A stretch of DNA of 64,000 nt. Origin: an uncultured Oscillospiraceae bacterium (lineage in GTDB: Bacteria; Bacillota; Clostridia; Oscillospirales; Oscillospiraceae). Every line of letters starts with the position of its first letter. The stretch's first letter is position 1. Made by a program: the position numbers and the translations under genes. Shown in pieces: positions 1-8,858 of this stretch. Location of the stretch: positions 62,001-126,000 of the forward strand of contig CAKTOB010000002.1 of the NCBI GenBank assembly GCA_934589525.1. Reading direction: 5' to 3'. Below the pieces are notes generated by a model. That model was not told the DNA's origin. It saw nothing but the letters and a program-made list of their open reading frames with translations, and ran no database searches.

Positions 1-565
1 GAAACCACGCAATGTAGCGGCGATGATTCATCGCCATGCAACGCCGCAAATACAACCTGTGCAGAAAAAACGGAATACCTACCGATATGTCATCCCGACC
101 GAAATGAAATGGAGTGGAGGGATCTTCCCAAGTAGCAGTTTTTACCTTAGGTAGGTTATTTCTGCAACTTGGGTGGATTCCTCCACTACGCTACGGTCGG
201 AATGACATACGTTTCTGGGCTTAGTCGTTACAGATTTGAATGTACCACGATTCCGGCTTCCGCCGGATGGCGGCAGATTGCCGCCGCTACAGTGCATCAT
301 CCATTGTAATACCGTTTGATTGATACGGCTCAATCGTCGGAACGCAGCGGGCGGCAGATTGCCGCCGCTACACCCGTTTTTGAATGTAATACCGTTTGGT
401 CGATACGGCTCAATCATTGCAACGTGGCGGGCGGCTAGTAGCCGCCCCTACAGGCGTAACGCCCTTATGTCTGTTATTTATGCAACATTTAGCGTTCCCA
501 TATTCTATTTGGAACTGTCAACTGTCAACTAAAATTGTCAATTGTCCATTGTCAATTGTCAATTT
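1..565. repeat. Mosaic intergenic repeat cluster 1
   Basis: There is no credible gene here. The stretch is assembled from modules that recur in four other gaps of this window. They are a short hairpin (GTAGCGGCGATGAT / ATCATCGCC) at about 17-45; an inverted unit at about 90-215 whose arms read 'gtcatcccgaccg' and 'cggtcggaatgac'; GC-rich 'ggcggcagattgccgccgctac' type hairpins at 268-292, 349-372 and 427-451; and a tract of 7-bp TGTCAAT/C repeats at about 507-565. Short ORFs over this area come from the palindromes and are not annotated. Confidence 0.8.
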
Positions 566-569
566 TTTC

Positions 570-1130
570 TCACCGTCCCAGCAGCGATACTGCCAGATTT
601 GCCACGCCTGCCAGGACCATCACGGCGATGGGGCTGAGCTTGGTTTTGCGCAGGAGCAGGAAGCTTCCGGCGAAGATGGCCACCATGACCCAGTTGGTGC
701 CGGACAGTATGACCCTGCGGCCGCCCCAGAAGGCGTTCATTAAGATGGTGATGCCCGCCGAGGCGATCATAGCCACAACCGCCGGACGCAGGGAGGCCAG
801 AACGCTTTGCAGCACGCTGAGATTCCGGTATTTAAGATACAGCTTGGCGATCAATGTCACCAGGATGCAGGCCGGGAGGATACACCCGGCGGTTGCCACC
901 AGGGCCCCTGCCACGCCGCCGATTTTGGTGCCCACAAAGGTGGCCGCATTGACGGCAATGGGGCCGGGGGTCATTTCCGCAATGGTCACCAGGTTGGCAA
1001 ACTCGGTCATGGACAGCCAATTGTGGGTGGTGACGATCTGGGCTTCGATCAGAGGCATGGCCGCGTAGCCGCCGCCGAAGCTCAAGGCCCCGATCTGCAA
1101 AAAGCTTAGAAACAGCTGCAAATAAATCAT
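570..1130 (-). CDS. chrA: Half-size ChrA-family chromate/sulfate-type transporter (second of pair)
   Basis: A 186-aa integral membrane protein of the short-chain CHR family. Seen: an N-terminal 'SFGGGYAAMPLIEAQ' motif, then 'TPGPIAVNAATFVG', then several hydrophobic segments to the C terminus. Both motifs are the signature of one CHR domain. The ATG at 1130 overlaps the stop of the upstream chrA half by 4 bp (ATGA), so the two are translationally coupled and probably form a heterodimer, as is known for paired short CHR proteins. Family members export chromate and some are linked to sulfate. Next to two sulfatases, export of released sulfate is an attractive inference but is not shown. The longer reading frame up to 1298 is rejected because it runs into the neighbouring gene without a ribosome-binding site. 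Confidence 0.9.
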   Translation of the reverse strand: MIYLQLFLSFLQIGALSFGGGYAAMPLIEAQIVTTHNWLSMTEFANLVTIAEMTPGPIAVNAATFVGTKIGGVAGALVATAGCILPACILVTLIAKLYLKYRNLSVLQSVLASLRPAVVAMIASAGITILMNAFWGGRRVILSGTNWVMVAIFAGSFLLLRKTKLSPIAVMVLAGVANLAVSLLGR

Positions 1131-1687
1131 CCGTTCTTCCTCCCTGCCAGTACGGTCCGCAGAATGCCCAGGGCGATGCAGACCAGAATGACGATGATCA
1201 CGTTCACCCGGTAAATGCACACGGCGATAAAGGCCAATAGCATAATGGCCACGGAAAGGGCGCTTTTCTGCTTCAATACGCCTCCGCCCATGTCCCATAC
1301 CACGGAGCCGATCACCGCGGCCACACCGGCCTGCATACCGGAAAGCAGGGTGCTGACCACAAAATTATCCCGGAACAGCTCGTAAAAATAGGAGATCACG
1401 GAGATGATCACAAAGGGCGGGATGATGGTGGCGAGAATGGCAGTCAGGGCCCCCAGGAGCCCTGCCAGCTTGTAGCCCACCACAATGGAGCCGTTGACCG
1501 CAATGGCTCCGGGGGCGGACTGGGCAATGGCGATGAGGTCCAGCATTTCGTCTTCTTCGATCCAGTGCAGCTGATCCACGAACTTCTCCTTCATCAGCGT
1601 TACGATCACATAGCCGCCTCCAAAGGTGAAGGCGCTGAGGTACAAGGTGGAAATAAAAAGCTTCCACAATACATGTTTCTTTTTCAT
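1127..1687 (-). CDS. chrA: Half-size ChrA-family chromate/sulfate-type transporter (first of pair)
   Basis: A 186-aa membrane protein and the upstream partner of the ChrA pair. Seen: 'FTFGGGYVIVTLMKEKF' near residue 20 and 'APGAIAVNGSIVVG' about 45 residues later, matching the two conserved CHR-domain motifs, plus about five hydrophobic helices. The ATG at 1687 is chosen because AAAGGA lies just upstream and because the alternative start at 1738 lies inside the preceding sulfatase gene. Only 19 bp separate it from that sulfatase, so it should be the same transcript. Chromate/sulfate antiport is known for the family. The true substrate here is unknown. Confidence 0.9.
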   Translation of the reverse strand: MKKKHVLWKLFISTLYLSAFTFGGGYVIVTLMKEKFVDQLHWIEEDEMLDLIAIAQSAPGAIAVNGSIVVGYKLAGLLGALTAILATIIPPFVIISVISYFYELFRDNFVVSTLLSGMQAGVAAVIGSVVWDMGGGVLKQKSALSVAIMLLAFIAVCIYRVNVIIVILVCIALGILRTVLAGRKNG

Positions 1688-1706
1688 ACCCGATCCTTTC
1701 TCTTTC

Positions 1707-3200
1707 CTACACGGCACGGGTGCCGAAGTATCGTTCAAAAACCTCTTCCGGGCAGTCGTTTTGGTGCATCAGGAGCACCATGGTCTCCTCCATCCGCTGC
1801 CGGATGTCCGGGTCTTCCAAGGGTTCCTCTTCCCCAGGGTCCCGGGCCAGGTCGTAGAGCACCGTGGGATAATGGCTCTGGGACACATTCTTTTCGTTTT
1901 TCAGCTTCAGCACCGGCATGCCCTTGGTAAAGGAGAAGCCACCGTGAAGCGTGGCCCCCCGGAGCATGTCCTCCGGCATAAAGGCCCGGCGGGCCGCCGT
2001 ATGACAGGTGGGCATGAGGGTATACTCGTATTTGGGCTTTTTCGGGCAGTCCGGGCTGCGCAGGTACACAAACCGGCCGTCGGTGCAGCCGATCTGGCCG
2101 CCGTACAGGCCGAAGAGCGCCGCCTGCCGCACCGGGGTGTCGTCCGCGACGGTTCTCCCCAGGGGCTTTCCCTGCATATCCGGCGGCAGCTCCAGGCCGA
2201 AAAACTCCAGAAGCGTTGCCGGAAGGTCCACGGTCTGCACAAGGGCGCTTCTTCGCTGGCCCCCCTGGCAATCGCGGGGGTCGTAAATAAACAGCGGCGT
2301 GTGGCAGACCTCCTCATAGAAGGGGCAGTGGCACTTGGCCCACTGGCCATGCTCTCCCAGCAGGAAGCCGTGGTCCGTATTGACGATCAGAAGGGTGTCC
2401 TTCCAAAGGTCATACCGGTCCATGGCATCCAGCACCCGGCCCAGATTCCGGTCGCACATGGAAAGCAGCGCCGCATACTCCCGGCGCACATGGTCAATGA
2501 GCTCCGGCGTATCCCCGTCGTTCACCGGCCGATAGTCCGGCCAGTCCAGCAGTGGGCCCCGGTAAGAATCCGGAAACAGGTCCTTGTATTCCCGCTGCAC
2601 ATAGAAGGGCTCGTGGGGGTCAAAGGTCTCCAATTGCAAAAACCAGTTGTCCTTCCCGTGGTTTTTCTCCAAAAAGTCCAGTCCCCCCTGAAAGGTCCTG
2701 CTCTGGCTTTGGCTTGCCTCCTCCGGCATAAGTGACCGGTTGGCAAAATCCTGGCCCACCCAGTTGTCCTGGGGGGCACCGCACACATTGGCGTTTTCCG
2801 GTATTTTGTCAAAGCCCACCAGGGGCGCCCAGGCATCCCCCTCCTGGCCCCGGACGCAGTCCCAGGTGGTGTAGCGCTGGTGATAGGTGGCCCCGCCGTC
2901 CTCCCAATAGTGGTAGTGGTCACTGACCAGATGAGTATGGACTCCGGCCCTGCTCAGCAGCTCCGGCATGGAATCGTCAAAGGGCTCCAATGGGCCCCAG
3001 CTGCGGTGGAGAAAATTGTATCTGCCGGTGTGCAGCTCCCGCCGGGCGGGCATACAGGGCATGCTGCCCACATAGCAGTTGTCAAAGGTCACAGCCCTTT
3101 TGGCCAGCCGGGAAAAATTAGGGGTTTTCGTCCAGTCACAGCCGTAGGGCTCTAAAAAGTGCCGATTCAGAGAATCGTACATCACCATGATCGCTTTCAT
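1707..3200 (-). CDS. Cys-type sulfatase 1 (predicted cytoplasmic)
   Basis: A 497-aa sulfatase of the alkaline-phosphatase fold, hydrolysing organic sulfate esters. Seen: the modification signature 'CMPARRELHTG' with Cys49 as the residue converted to formylglycine; an N-terminal metal-binding strand 'MVMYDSLNRHF'; and the distal metal motif 'LLIVNTDHGFLLGEHGQWAK'. There is no signal peptide or lipobox, so it should act in the cytoplasm on imported substrate. The Cys form needs a maturase; the anaerobic radical-SAM enzyme at 12658-13776 fits. It lies 12 bp downstream of the response-regulator gene and 19 bp upstream of chrA, in one operon with the second sulfatase. Phosphonate monoester hydrolases share this fold and signature, so the substrate is open. 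Confidence 0.92.
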   Translation of the reverse strand: MKAIMVMYDSLNRHFLEPYGCDWTKTPNFSRLAKRAVTFDNCYVGSMPCMPARRELHTGRYNFLHRSWGPLEPFDDSMPELLSRAGVHTHLVSDHYHYWEDGGATYHQRYTTWDCVRGQEGDAWAPLVGFDKIPENANVCGAPQDNWVGQDFANRSLMPEEASQSQSRTFQGGLDFLEKNHGKDNWFLQLETFDPHEPFYVQREYKDLFPDSYRGPLLDWPDYRPVNDGDTPELIDHVRREYAALLSMCDRNLGRVLDAMDRYDLWKDTLLIVNTDHGFLLGEHGQWAKCHCPFYEEVCHTPLFIYDPRDCQGGQRRSALVQTVDLPATLLEFFGLELPPDMQGKPLGRTVADDTPVRQAALFGLYGGQIGCTDGRFVYLRSPDCPKKPKYEYTLMPTCHTAARRAFMPEDMLRGATLHGGFSFTKGMPVLKLKNEKNVSQSHYPTVLYDLARDPGEEEPLEDPDIRQRMEETMVLLMHQNDCPEEVFERYFGTRAV

Positions 3201-3212
3201 AGACCGCTCCTC

Positions 3213-4721
3213 TCACTCGCTGCGGTGCCGGTATTCATAGGGGCTCATACCGTACTTTTTCTTGAAAATCGTTGAAAAATAGCTGACGTTGGAGTACCCC
3301 ACCGCCTGGGCCACATCCTGCACCCGCAGGGCGGTGGTTTCCAGCATCTGCACGGAATGGCGCAGGCGCACATCCGTCAGGTAGTTAACGAAGGTGACCC
3401 CCACCTCTTCTTTAAAGATGCGGGAGAAATATTCCGGTGTCAGATGGACCTCCGCCGCCACCTGCTCCAGGCTCAAGGGCTGGGCGTAGCTTTCCTGGAT
3501 GTTGCGCATGGCCAGACGTACCGCCTTGGAGCTGGTGTGGGTGGGCCGGGCCTGCCGGGCGCAGAGGGCCGCCAGCTCCAGCACCGGCTGCACCGTCTCC
3601 CCCATGGACACACTGGCCGCCAGACGCTGCCGGACCTGCTCGGGCTTCTCCGCCTCCAGGCCCATAGACATGGCCTGGGCGTAGAGCAGGTCATAGCAGT
3701 CGGCGCAGAATTTTGTGACCGCGTCTACCTCCCCGATGCGCTGCCGGGCGGTGTCCTGCAAGAACTCCTCTAAGATTTGCTGCCGGGTCACTCCGGTCTG
3801 CTGGTACAGCTGTACCCGGATGGCGCTGAGCCGCTCCCGCCAGGTCCTGACCCGGATGTCCAGGGTCTCCAGGGGCACCTCCGGCTGATACAGCCGCTGC
3901 TCTCCCAAATAAAAGCCGCCGCTGAGGGAGAAGGCCGCCTGCCGGGCCATGGCCGGGATCTGGGACATTTTATCCGTGACACTGCTGCTGCCCACCATGC
4001 AGCCGTTCAGCTCCTGGACCTGCCGGGCATAGAGCGCCAGCTGCCGGTCCTTTTCCGTAGGACTCAAGGCCCGGGGGAGATTGCCCACCACCATGTAGAT
4101 CCGCTCGGAGTAGTCAAAGCCCGCCACATGTCTGGCCGGGGACTGCTTGGGAAAATGCAGCCCGCCGTTCATCAGGCTCTGCTTCCATACGGCCAGGGCA
4201 AACAGGCCGTTGTCCCGCCAACGCAGACCGCACTGGCGCAGCTCCTCCAGGTCCCGCTCCTGCAGGGGCTCCCGCTGCCGCAGGATTTTGCCCACAATGG
4301 CGTGGGCCTGGGCCGTATTGGTCAGACTGTCTCCCTCGCCTCCCTCGGCCGCCCCGCAGAACAGCATCATCCGGGAGAGCATCTGCTGCAGCACCTCGTT
4401 GTTCATCTCCGTTTTCAGCAGATACTCGTCCGCCCCCTCCCGCAGGGCGTTCCGGGCCATTTCAAAGTCCGCAAAGGCCGTGAGCAATACCACCTTGGTG
4501 GTGCCGGACTGCTGGCGGATGGCATGGAGCAGCTCCAGGCCATCCATTACCGGCATTTTAATGTCCGTCAGCACCAGGTCCGGCTCCTGCTGGCGGTAGA
4601 GCTCCAGCCCCTCCTTGCCGTTGTGGGCCACGCCCACCAGGGTGCAGGCGGGATTGGAGCTGATGCAAAATTCCAGCCACTCACAAATCAGTTTTTCATC
4701 GTCCACGATCATTACTCGCAT
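3213..4721 (-). CDS. Response regulator, receiver plus AraC-type HTH
   Basis: A 502-aa transcription factor of the YesN type. Seen: an N-terminal receiver domain (residues 1-120) with 'MIVDDEK', phospho-acceptor Asp53 in 'VLTDIKMPVMDGLE' and a C-terminal Lys in 'YLLKTEM'; a long central region with no recognised motif; and two AraC helix-turn-helix motifs at about 400-500, ending 'FSTIFKKKYGMSPYEYRHRSE'. Its start overlaps the end of the histidine-kinase gene by 10 bp, so the two are a translationally coupled pair. Sitting between two sulfatase genes, it most likely activates this operon and possibly the importer operon in response to the kinase ligand (inference). Confidence 0.93.
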   Translation of the reverse strand: MRVMIVDDEKLICEWLEFCISSNPACTLVGVAHNGKEGLELYRQQEPDLVLTDIKMPVMDGLELLHAIRQQSGTTKVVLLTAFADFEMARNALREGADEYLLKTEMNNEVLQQMLSRMMLFCGAAEGGEGDSLTNTAQAHAIVGKILRQREPLQERDLEELRQCGLRWRDNGLFALAVWKQSLMNGGLHFPKQSPARHVAGFDYSERIYMVVGNLPRALSPTEKDRQLALYARQVQELNGCMVGSSSVTDKMSQIPAMARQAAFSLSGGFYLGEQRLYQPEVPLETLDIRVRTWRERLSAIRVQLYQQTGVTRQQILEEFLQDTARQRIGEVDAVTKFCADCYDLLYAQAMSMGLEAEKPEQVRQRLAASVSMGETVQPVLELAALCARQARPTHTSSKAVRLAMRNIQESYAQPLSLEQVAAEVHLTPEYFSRIFKEEVGVTFVNYLTDVRLRHSVQMLETTALRVQDVAQAVGYSNVSYFSTIFKKKYGMSPYEYRHRSE

Positions 4722-6541
4722 ATTTGCTCCCCCTCCCGATTCTCCTGCGGCCGCCGGGCAGGCAGCCGCAGGGTGATGGTGGTACCCATATCCGGCGTGC
4801 TCTCAATGGTCGCACCGTAGCCCGGGCCGTAATTCAGCCGCAGGCGGTTGTTCACATTGGCAAGGCCGATGGAGTCGCTTTGCTTCTCCCGGCCGTCCTG
4901 CAGGGCCTGCATGTCCGCCGTGACCCGCCGCAGCACCTCCGGGGTCATGCCCGCGCCGTCATCCGCCACCGTCAGCAGCAGGTCCTCCCCATCCAGGGCG
5001 GAGGAGACCACCACCAGGCCCGAATCCTCCCGGGCCTCCAGCCCGTGGAAAATGGCGTTTTCCACCAGGGGCTGTAAAATCAGCGGGGGCACCTGGCAGT
5101 TGACCGTCTCCGGGGCCAGATCCATTTCAAAATGGACCTTGTCCCCATAGCGCAGCTTCTGCACCACCAGATATTTCCGGGTGTTTTCAAATTCTGCCTC
5201 CAGCGGGATGGCTTCCTCCGTGGTCCGGAGGGTCGTCCGCAGAAGGTCCGTAAAGGCCTGGATCATCTGCACCGCCTGGTCGCTTTTCCCCATCTCCACC
5301 GTGCAGCGGATGGAAAAGAGCATGTTGTAAAGAAAATGGGGGTTGATCTGGGCCCGGAGGAAATTCATTTCCGCCAGCCGCTTCTGTCGCTCCTGCTCCG
5401 TTACCGCCTCCATGAGGCTGGTGATCTCCCCGGCCATGTGGTTGAAGCTCTGGCTGAGCAGGTCGATTTCCCGGGTCCCCGTATGGACGGAAACCGGGGT
5501 GAAGTTTCTGCCTCCGAAGGCATCCATGGCACGGCTCAGGCCCATTAAGGGCTTGGCGATTTTCTGGGCCTGGGCCAGGGCCGCCCCCAGGCTCAGCACC
5601 AGGCAGCCGGCCAGCACCCCGGCAATGATCGTGTACATCCGGTTCAGCTCCCCGAAGATCATCTCCGCGGGGATCTCCTCCACGATGGTCCAGCCGGTGT
5701 TCTCGTCCAGATAGGTGGTCAGCAGAAAGGCCTTCCTCTGCTTCCGGATCATGGTGGCACAGTTGGTGCCGTAGAGCTCCGCCATGGCCTGGGGGTCTAC
5801 AAACTGCTTGCCCAGCAGCTTCTTGTTGGGGTGAGAGACGATATAGCCCTGCTGGTCGTAGATGTAGATTTCGCTGCCGTCGGCCAGGACCGGCTCATAG
5901 AGGCGCTGCAATATTCTCTCGTCCATCAGTACCATAAGGATACAGTCCTCCTCCCCCTGTCCCGCCGCCTGGCCCACCGCGAACTGATAGCGGGTGCCGT
6001 CCGCCGTGGGGAAGGTGCTGCTGAAGAGCACCGTTCCTTCCGGGGCATCCAGCAGTTTTCGGCGGAGCCTGCGATACCACAGCTGGGATTCCAGATAGGG
6101 CGGCCGCTCCTGGGGCAGCAGGGAAGAATAAACGCCCCGGGCCCCGGCGATCAAGGGGTCATGGTCCATGCCGATGGGACTGAATACACTGCTGTATTTA
6201 TACTTTTCCCCCGTCAAGAAAGCGTCCATATCCAGCTCCACATCTTCCGGGAACCCAGGCAGCTCCGCGATCTCGTAGCGATACAGGCCCACCAGGGTGG
6301 TGGCGCTGGTTTTGATGGTGTTGGTCCGCTCACTGATCTGCCGCAGCAAATCCAGGCGGGACGCGCCGATCTGCTTGGTCATCATCTGCCGGGCCGTCAG
6401 CGCCACGCTGAAGCCCAGCAGCACAAAGGCCAGGCACAACACCAGAACATAGGACAGAAACACCTGAATTTTGATGCATTGTACCCGATTTTTCAGTTTC
6501 TCCAGGAATGTCTTCACGGTTTTCTGTCCTTTCTCCTTCAT
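4712..6541 (-). CDS. Membrane sensor histidine kinase, YesM type
   Basis: A 609-aa sensor kinase. Seen: a first membrane helix at about 26-50; an extracytoplasmic region at about 51-300 that looks like a Cache/dCache sensor ('SEIYIYDQQGYIVSHPNKKLLGK' is a typical Cache strand pattern); a second helix at about 303-325; a HAMP-like linker; the HisKA_7TM-independent His_kinase motif 'RAQINPHFLYNML' with His near 402; and an ATPase domain with 'PLVENAIFHGLE' and 'DDGAGM'. It follows sulfatase 2 with no gap and overlaps the regulator gene. It probably senses an extracellular carbohydrate or sulfated compound, but the ligand cannot be read from the sequence. Confidence 0.93.
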   Translation of the reverse strand: MKEKGQKTVKTFLEKLKNRVQCIKIQVFLSYVLVLCLAFVLLGFSVALTARQMMTKQIGASRLDLLRQISERTNTIKTSATTLVGLYRYEIAELPGFPEDVELDMDAFLTGEKYKYSSVFSPIGMDHDPLIAGARGVYSSLLPQERPPYLESQLWYRRLRRKLLDAPEGTVLFSSTFPTADGTRYQFAVGQAAGQGEEDCILMVLMDERILQRLYEPVLADGSEIYIYDQQGYIVSHPNKKLLGKQFVDPQAMAELYGTNCATMIRKQRKAFLLTTYLDENTGWTIVEEIPAEMIFGELNRMYTIIAGVLAGCLVLSLGAALAQAQKIAKPLMGLSRAMDAFGGRNFTPVSVHTGTREIDLLSQSFNHMAGEITSLMEAVTEQERQKRLAEMNFLRAQINPHFLYNMLFSIRCTVEMGKSDQAVQMIQAFTDLLRTTLRTTEEAIPLEAEFENTRKYLVVQKLRYGDKVHFEMDLAPETVNCQVPPLILQPLVENAIFHGLEAREDSGLVVVSSALDGEDLLLTVADDGAGMTPEVLRRVTADMQALQDGREKQSDSIGLANVNNRLRLNYGPGYGATIESTPDMGTTITLRLPARRPQENREGEQICE

Positions 6542-7975
6542 TTAACGCATTCGATAGGGGGCGTAATTGGGGTTTTCTTTGATATAGTCGTCACAGCTGT
6601 GGGCGGGGCTGCCGTCTCCCCAGGTGCCCGCCAGTCCGATCTGGCCGGAGCCGAAGACCGGCTCCTTGGCCCCGTCGATCTGGGGGTCCACATAGCGGGC
6701 GAACCATTTTTCCAGCCGCAGCTTCATTTCCCCGCCCAGGGCCTGCCACTGTTCCTCTTTCAGAAGATTCCGGGTCTCGCCGGGGTCCTCCTGAAGATCA
6801 TAGAGCTCGTTGGGGCCGTAGGGATAGCGGGTGATATACTTGTAGCGGCGGCCCCGGATCATCCGGTTGGGGCCGTATTCGTCCAGCACCACCACTTCCT
6901 CATGCTGCCGGAAGTCCTCCCCCCGCAGGGCCGGGGCAAAGGAAACACCGGGGCGGGGCCGGTCATCCGCTGCGGGCACGCCCACATATTCCAGGAGCGT
7001 GGGCATAAAGTCGTAGGCAGAGACCAGGGCATCGCACACCGTCCCCGCCGGAATCCGGCCGGGCTGCCGGGCGATGAAGGGCACCTTCACGCTCTCCTCA
7101 AACATATTGATGGGGAAGGTGGCGTTGCCCTTGCCCCAGAATCCGTGGTGGCCGCAGCTGAAGCCGTTGTCCGCCGTAAAGACCACCAGGGTGTCCCGGG
7201 TCATGTCCAGCTGGTCCAGCTTGTCCAAGATCCTTCCGATGGCGGCATCCATGGCCGTCACCGCGGCAAAATAGCCGATGAGATTGCTGCGCTCATCCTT
7301 GGCTACCTCGTCCGTCAGGTAGATGCTGTCCGGATTCCGGGGCAGATGGGGGACGGACTCAAAGGGGCAGTCCTTGTAAAGGTCCGTATACTCCTTGGGA
7401 TGGTTGTTGAGCCAGGGGGCATGGGGGGCCGTATAGCCCACATACAGGAGGAAGGGGTCCTCCTTCCCTGCCCGGCTGTCCAGATATTCCAGAGCGTCAT
7501 CGGTGATGGCATCGGTGACGTAGCGCTCCTCCTTATAGAGCTTGCCGTCTTTATAGATGGGGGCGCCGTAGTAGGGGCCGCCGCCGCTTTTGTGGCAGTA
7601 CCAGTGGGAGAAGCCCTGCTGGGGCTTTTGGGAGGCACCCATGTGCCACTTGCCGGAGAGGGCGCAGTCGTAACCCGCATCGGAAAGGGCTCTGGTATAG
7701 GAGTACTGCCCCGCCAGATATTCAATGGCGGCCTGCCGGTCATTATCGTCCCGGAGCCAATCGTGAATGCCGTGCTGGCTGGGGATGCAGCCGGTCAGCA
7801 GGCTGGCCCGGGCGGGGGAGCAGACGGGAGAGGCGCAGAAGAAATTGTCAAAGCGCATTCCCTGGGCGGCCAGGCGGTCGATATTGGGGGTGATGATCTC
7901 CCGGTTTCCGGTACAGCCCAGGGACCACCAGCCCTGATCGTCCGATAAAAGGAACACAATATTGGGACGTTTCAC
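6542..7975 (-). CDS. Cys-type sulfatase 2 (GTG start)
   Basis: A 477-aa sulfatase. Seen: metal-binding 'NIVFLLSDDQGWWSLGCTG' at the N terminus; the signature 'CSPARASLLTG' with Cys52 as formylglycine precursor; and the second metal site 'VVFTADNGFSCGHHGFWGKG'. No signal peptide. I start at the GTG (7975), not the ATG at 8002. AGGAGGT lies 7 bases before the GTG, while the ATG has no ribosome-binding site and falls in the -10 box of a good promoter at 8001-8029. It heads the unit sulfatase-kinase-regulator-sulfatase-chrA-chrA. Like sulfatase 1 it depends on a formylglycine-generating enzyme. The substrate is unknown. Confidence 0.92.
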   Translation of the reverse strand: MKRPNIVFLLSDDQGWWSLGCTGNREIITPNIDRLAAQGMRFDNFFCASPVCSPARASLLTGCIPSQHGIHDWLRDDNDRQAAIEYLAGQYSYTRALSDAGYDCALSGKWHMGASQKPQQGFSHWYCHKSGGGPYYGAPIYKDGKLYKEERYVTDAITDDALEYLDSRAGKEDPFLLYVGYTAPHAPWLNNHPKEYTDLYKDCPFESVPHLPRNPDSIYLTDEVAKDERSNLIGYFAAVTAMDAAIGRILDKLDQLDMTRDTLVVFTADNGFSCGHHGFWGKGNATFPINMFEESVKVPFIARQPGRIPAGTVCDALVSAYDFMPTLLEYVGVPAADDRPRPGVSFAPALRGEDFRQHEEVVVLDEYGPNRMIRGRRYKYITRYPYGPNELYDLQEDPGETRNLLKEEQWQALGGEMKLRLEKWFARYVDPQIDGAKEPVFGSGQIGLAGTWGDGSPAHSCDDYIKENPNYAPYRMR

Positions 7976-8000
7976 TGTTGTTACCTCCTGTTTACGGTTC

Positions 8001-8029
8001 ATAATAGCACATTTTCTTAAAATAGTAAA
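8001..8029 (-). promoter_or_regulatory. Promoter of the sulfatase/two-component operon
   Basis: Reading the minus strand, TTTACT (8029-8024) and TATTAT (8006-8001) are separated by exactly 17 bp. Transcription would begin near 7994, leaving a short leader with AGGAGGT before the GTG at 7975. Its position overlapping the alternative ATG supports the downstream start. Confidence 0.6.
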
Positions 8030-8067
8030 GCCGCGGCAAGCCGCGATAAACGGCCTGCTGCGGCTTT
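8027..8067 (-). terminator. Terminator of the ABC importer operon
   Basis: A stem AAAGCCGC...GCGGCTTT with GC-rich extension, 29 bp after the stop of the last ATPase gene in minus-strand direction. The following sequence (ACTATTTT) is only moderately T-rich. It abuts and slightly overlaps the -35 box of the next operon. Confidence 0.6.
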
Positions 8068-8096
8068 GCGTTTCATAACGTGAGGTTGCGGAAAAA

Positions 8097-8843
8097 TTAC
8101 CACCACTTGATGAGATCCGTGACCTTGTTGCGCAGGTCCACGAAGTCGGGGCTGGCGATGTCCCGGGGACGGGGCAGGTCGTTGTCGATGCTGCACTTGA
8201 TGGAGGTGGGCTTGTTGGTCAGGACCATGATCCGCTGGCCCATGTACACGGCCTCCTCAATGTTGTGGGTGATAAACAGCACCGTGGTGCCGGTGCGCTG
8301 CCAGAGGCTGATAAGCTCATCTTCCAGGTGGTAGCGCAGCTGAATGTCCAGCTGGCCGTAGGGCTCATCCATCAGCAGCAGATCCGGCTGGGTGGCAAAG
8401 GCCCGGGCGATGACCACCCGCTGGAGCATACTGGCCGAGAGCTGGTCCGGATAATAGTGGCGATACTTGGTCAGGCCCACGATGTCCAGATACTCGTCAA
8501 CCAGGGCCTTGGCCTTGGCTTTTTCCACGCCCTTGATGTCCAGGCCGAAGCCTACGTTTTCTTCCACCGTCAGCCAGGGCATGGTGGAATACTCCTGGAA
8601 AATATAGGCGATGTTGTGCTTTTTAAGGTCTACCGGCTGGCCGTCCAGCAGAATTTCACCGGCGGTGGGCTTATAGAGCTTGGTCAGGCTATTGAGGAAG
8701 GTGGTCTTGCCGCAGCCCGTCGGGCCCACGATGCAGAGAAACTCTCCCTTGGCAACATCAAAGGAGATGTCGTTGAGCACCAACAGATCTCCGAATTTTT
8801 TGGTCAGGTGCTTTACCTGTACCTTGGGCATTTCCTGTGCCAT
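8097..8843 (-). CDS. ABC importer ATPase 2 (SsuB/TauB/NrtD-like)
   Basis: A 248-aa ABC ATPase. Seen: Walker A 'GPTGCGKTTFLNSL', Q-loop 'YIFQEYSTMPWL', Walker B 'LLLMDEPYGQLD' and H-loop 'FITHNIEEA'. The family is the one energising nitrate/sulfonate/taurine permeases. The ABC signature is degenerate: 'LSASMLQRVVIARA' replaces the usual LSGGMRQR. As partner of the ATPase at 8859-9647, which keeps LSGGM, it would give a heterodimer with one consensus and one altered ATP site. It is the last gene of the importer operon, 15 bp after its partner. Confidence 0.9.
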   Translation of the reverse strand: MAQEMPKVQVKHLTKKFGDLLVLNDISFDVAKGEFLCIVGPTGCGKTTFLNSLTKLYKPTAGEILLDGQPVDLKKHNIAYIFQEYSTMPWLTVEENVGFGLDIKGVEKAKAKALVDEYLDIVGLTKYRHYYPDQLSASMLQRVVIARAFATQPDLLLMDEPYGQLDIQLRYHLEDELISLWQRTGTTVLFITHNIEEAVYMGQRIMVLTNKPTSIKCSIDNDLPRPRDIASPDFVDLRNKVTDLIKWW

Positions 8844-8858
8844 AGCGATTCTCCTTTC

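Noticed and set aside
5831-7948. 705-codon plus-strand frame opposite sulfatase 2 and the kinase
   Set aside because: Mirror frame of two well-supported minus-strand genes.
7976-8002. ATG at 8002 as the start of sulfatase 2
   Set aside because: It lies in the -10 region of the operon promoter and lacks a ribosome-binding site; the GTG at 7975 has both signals in place.
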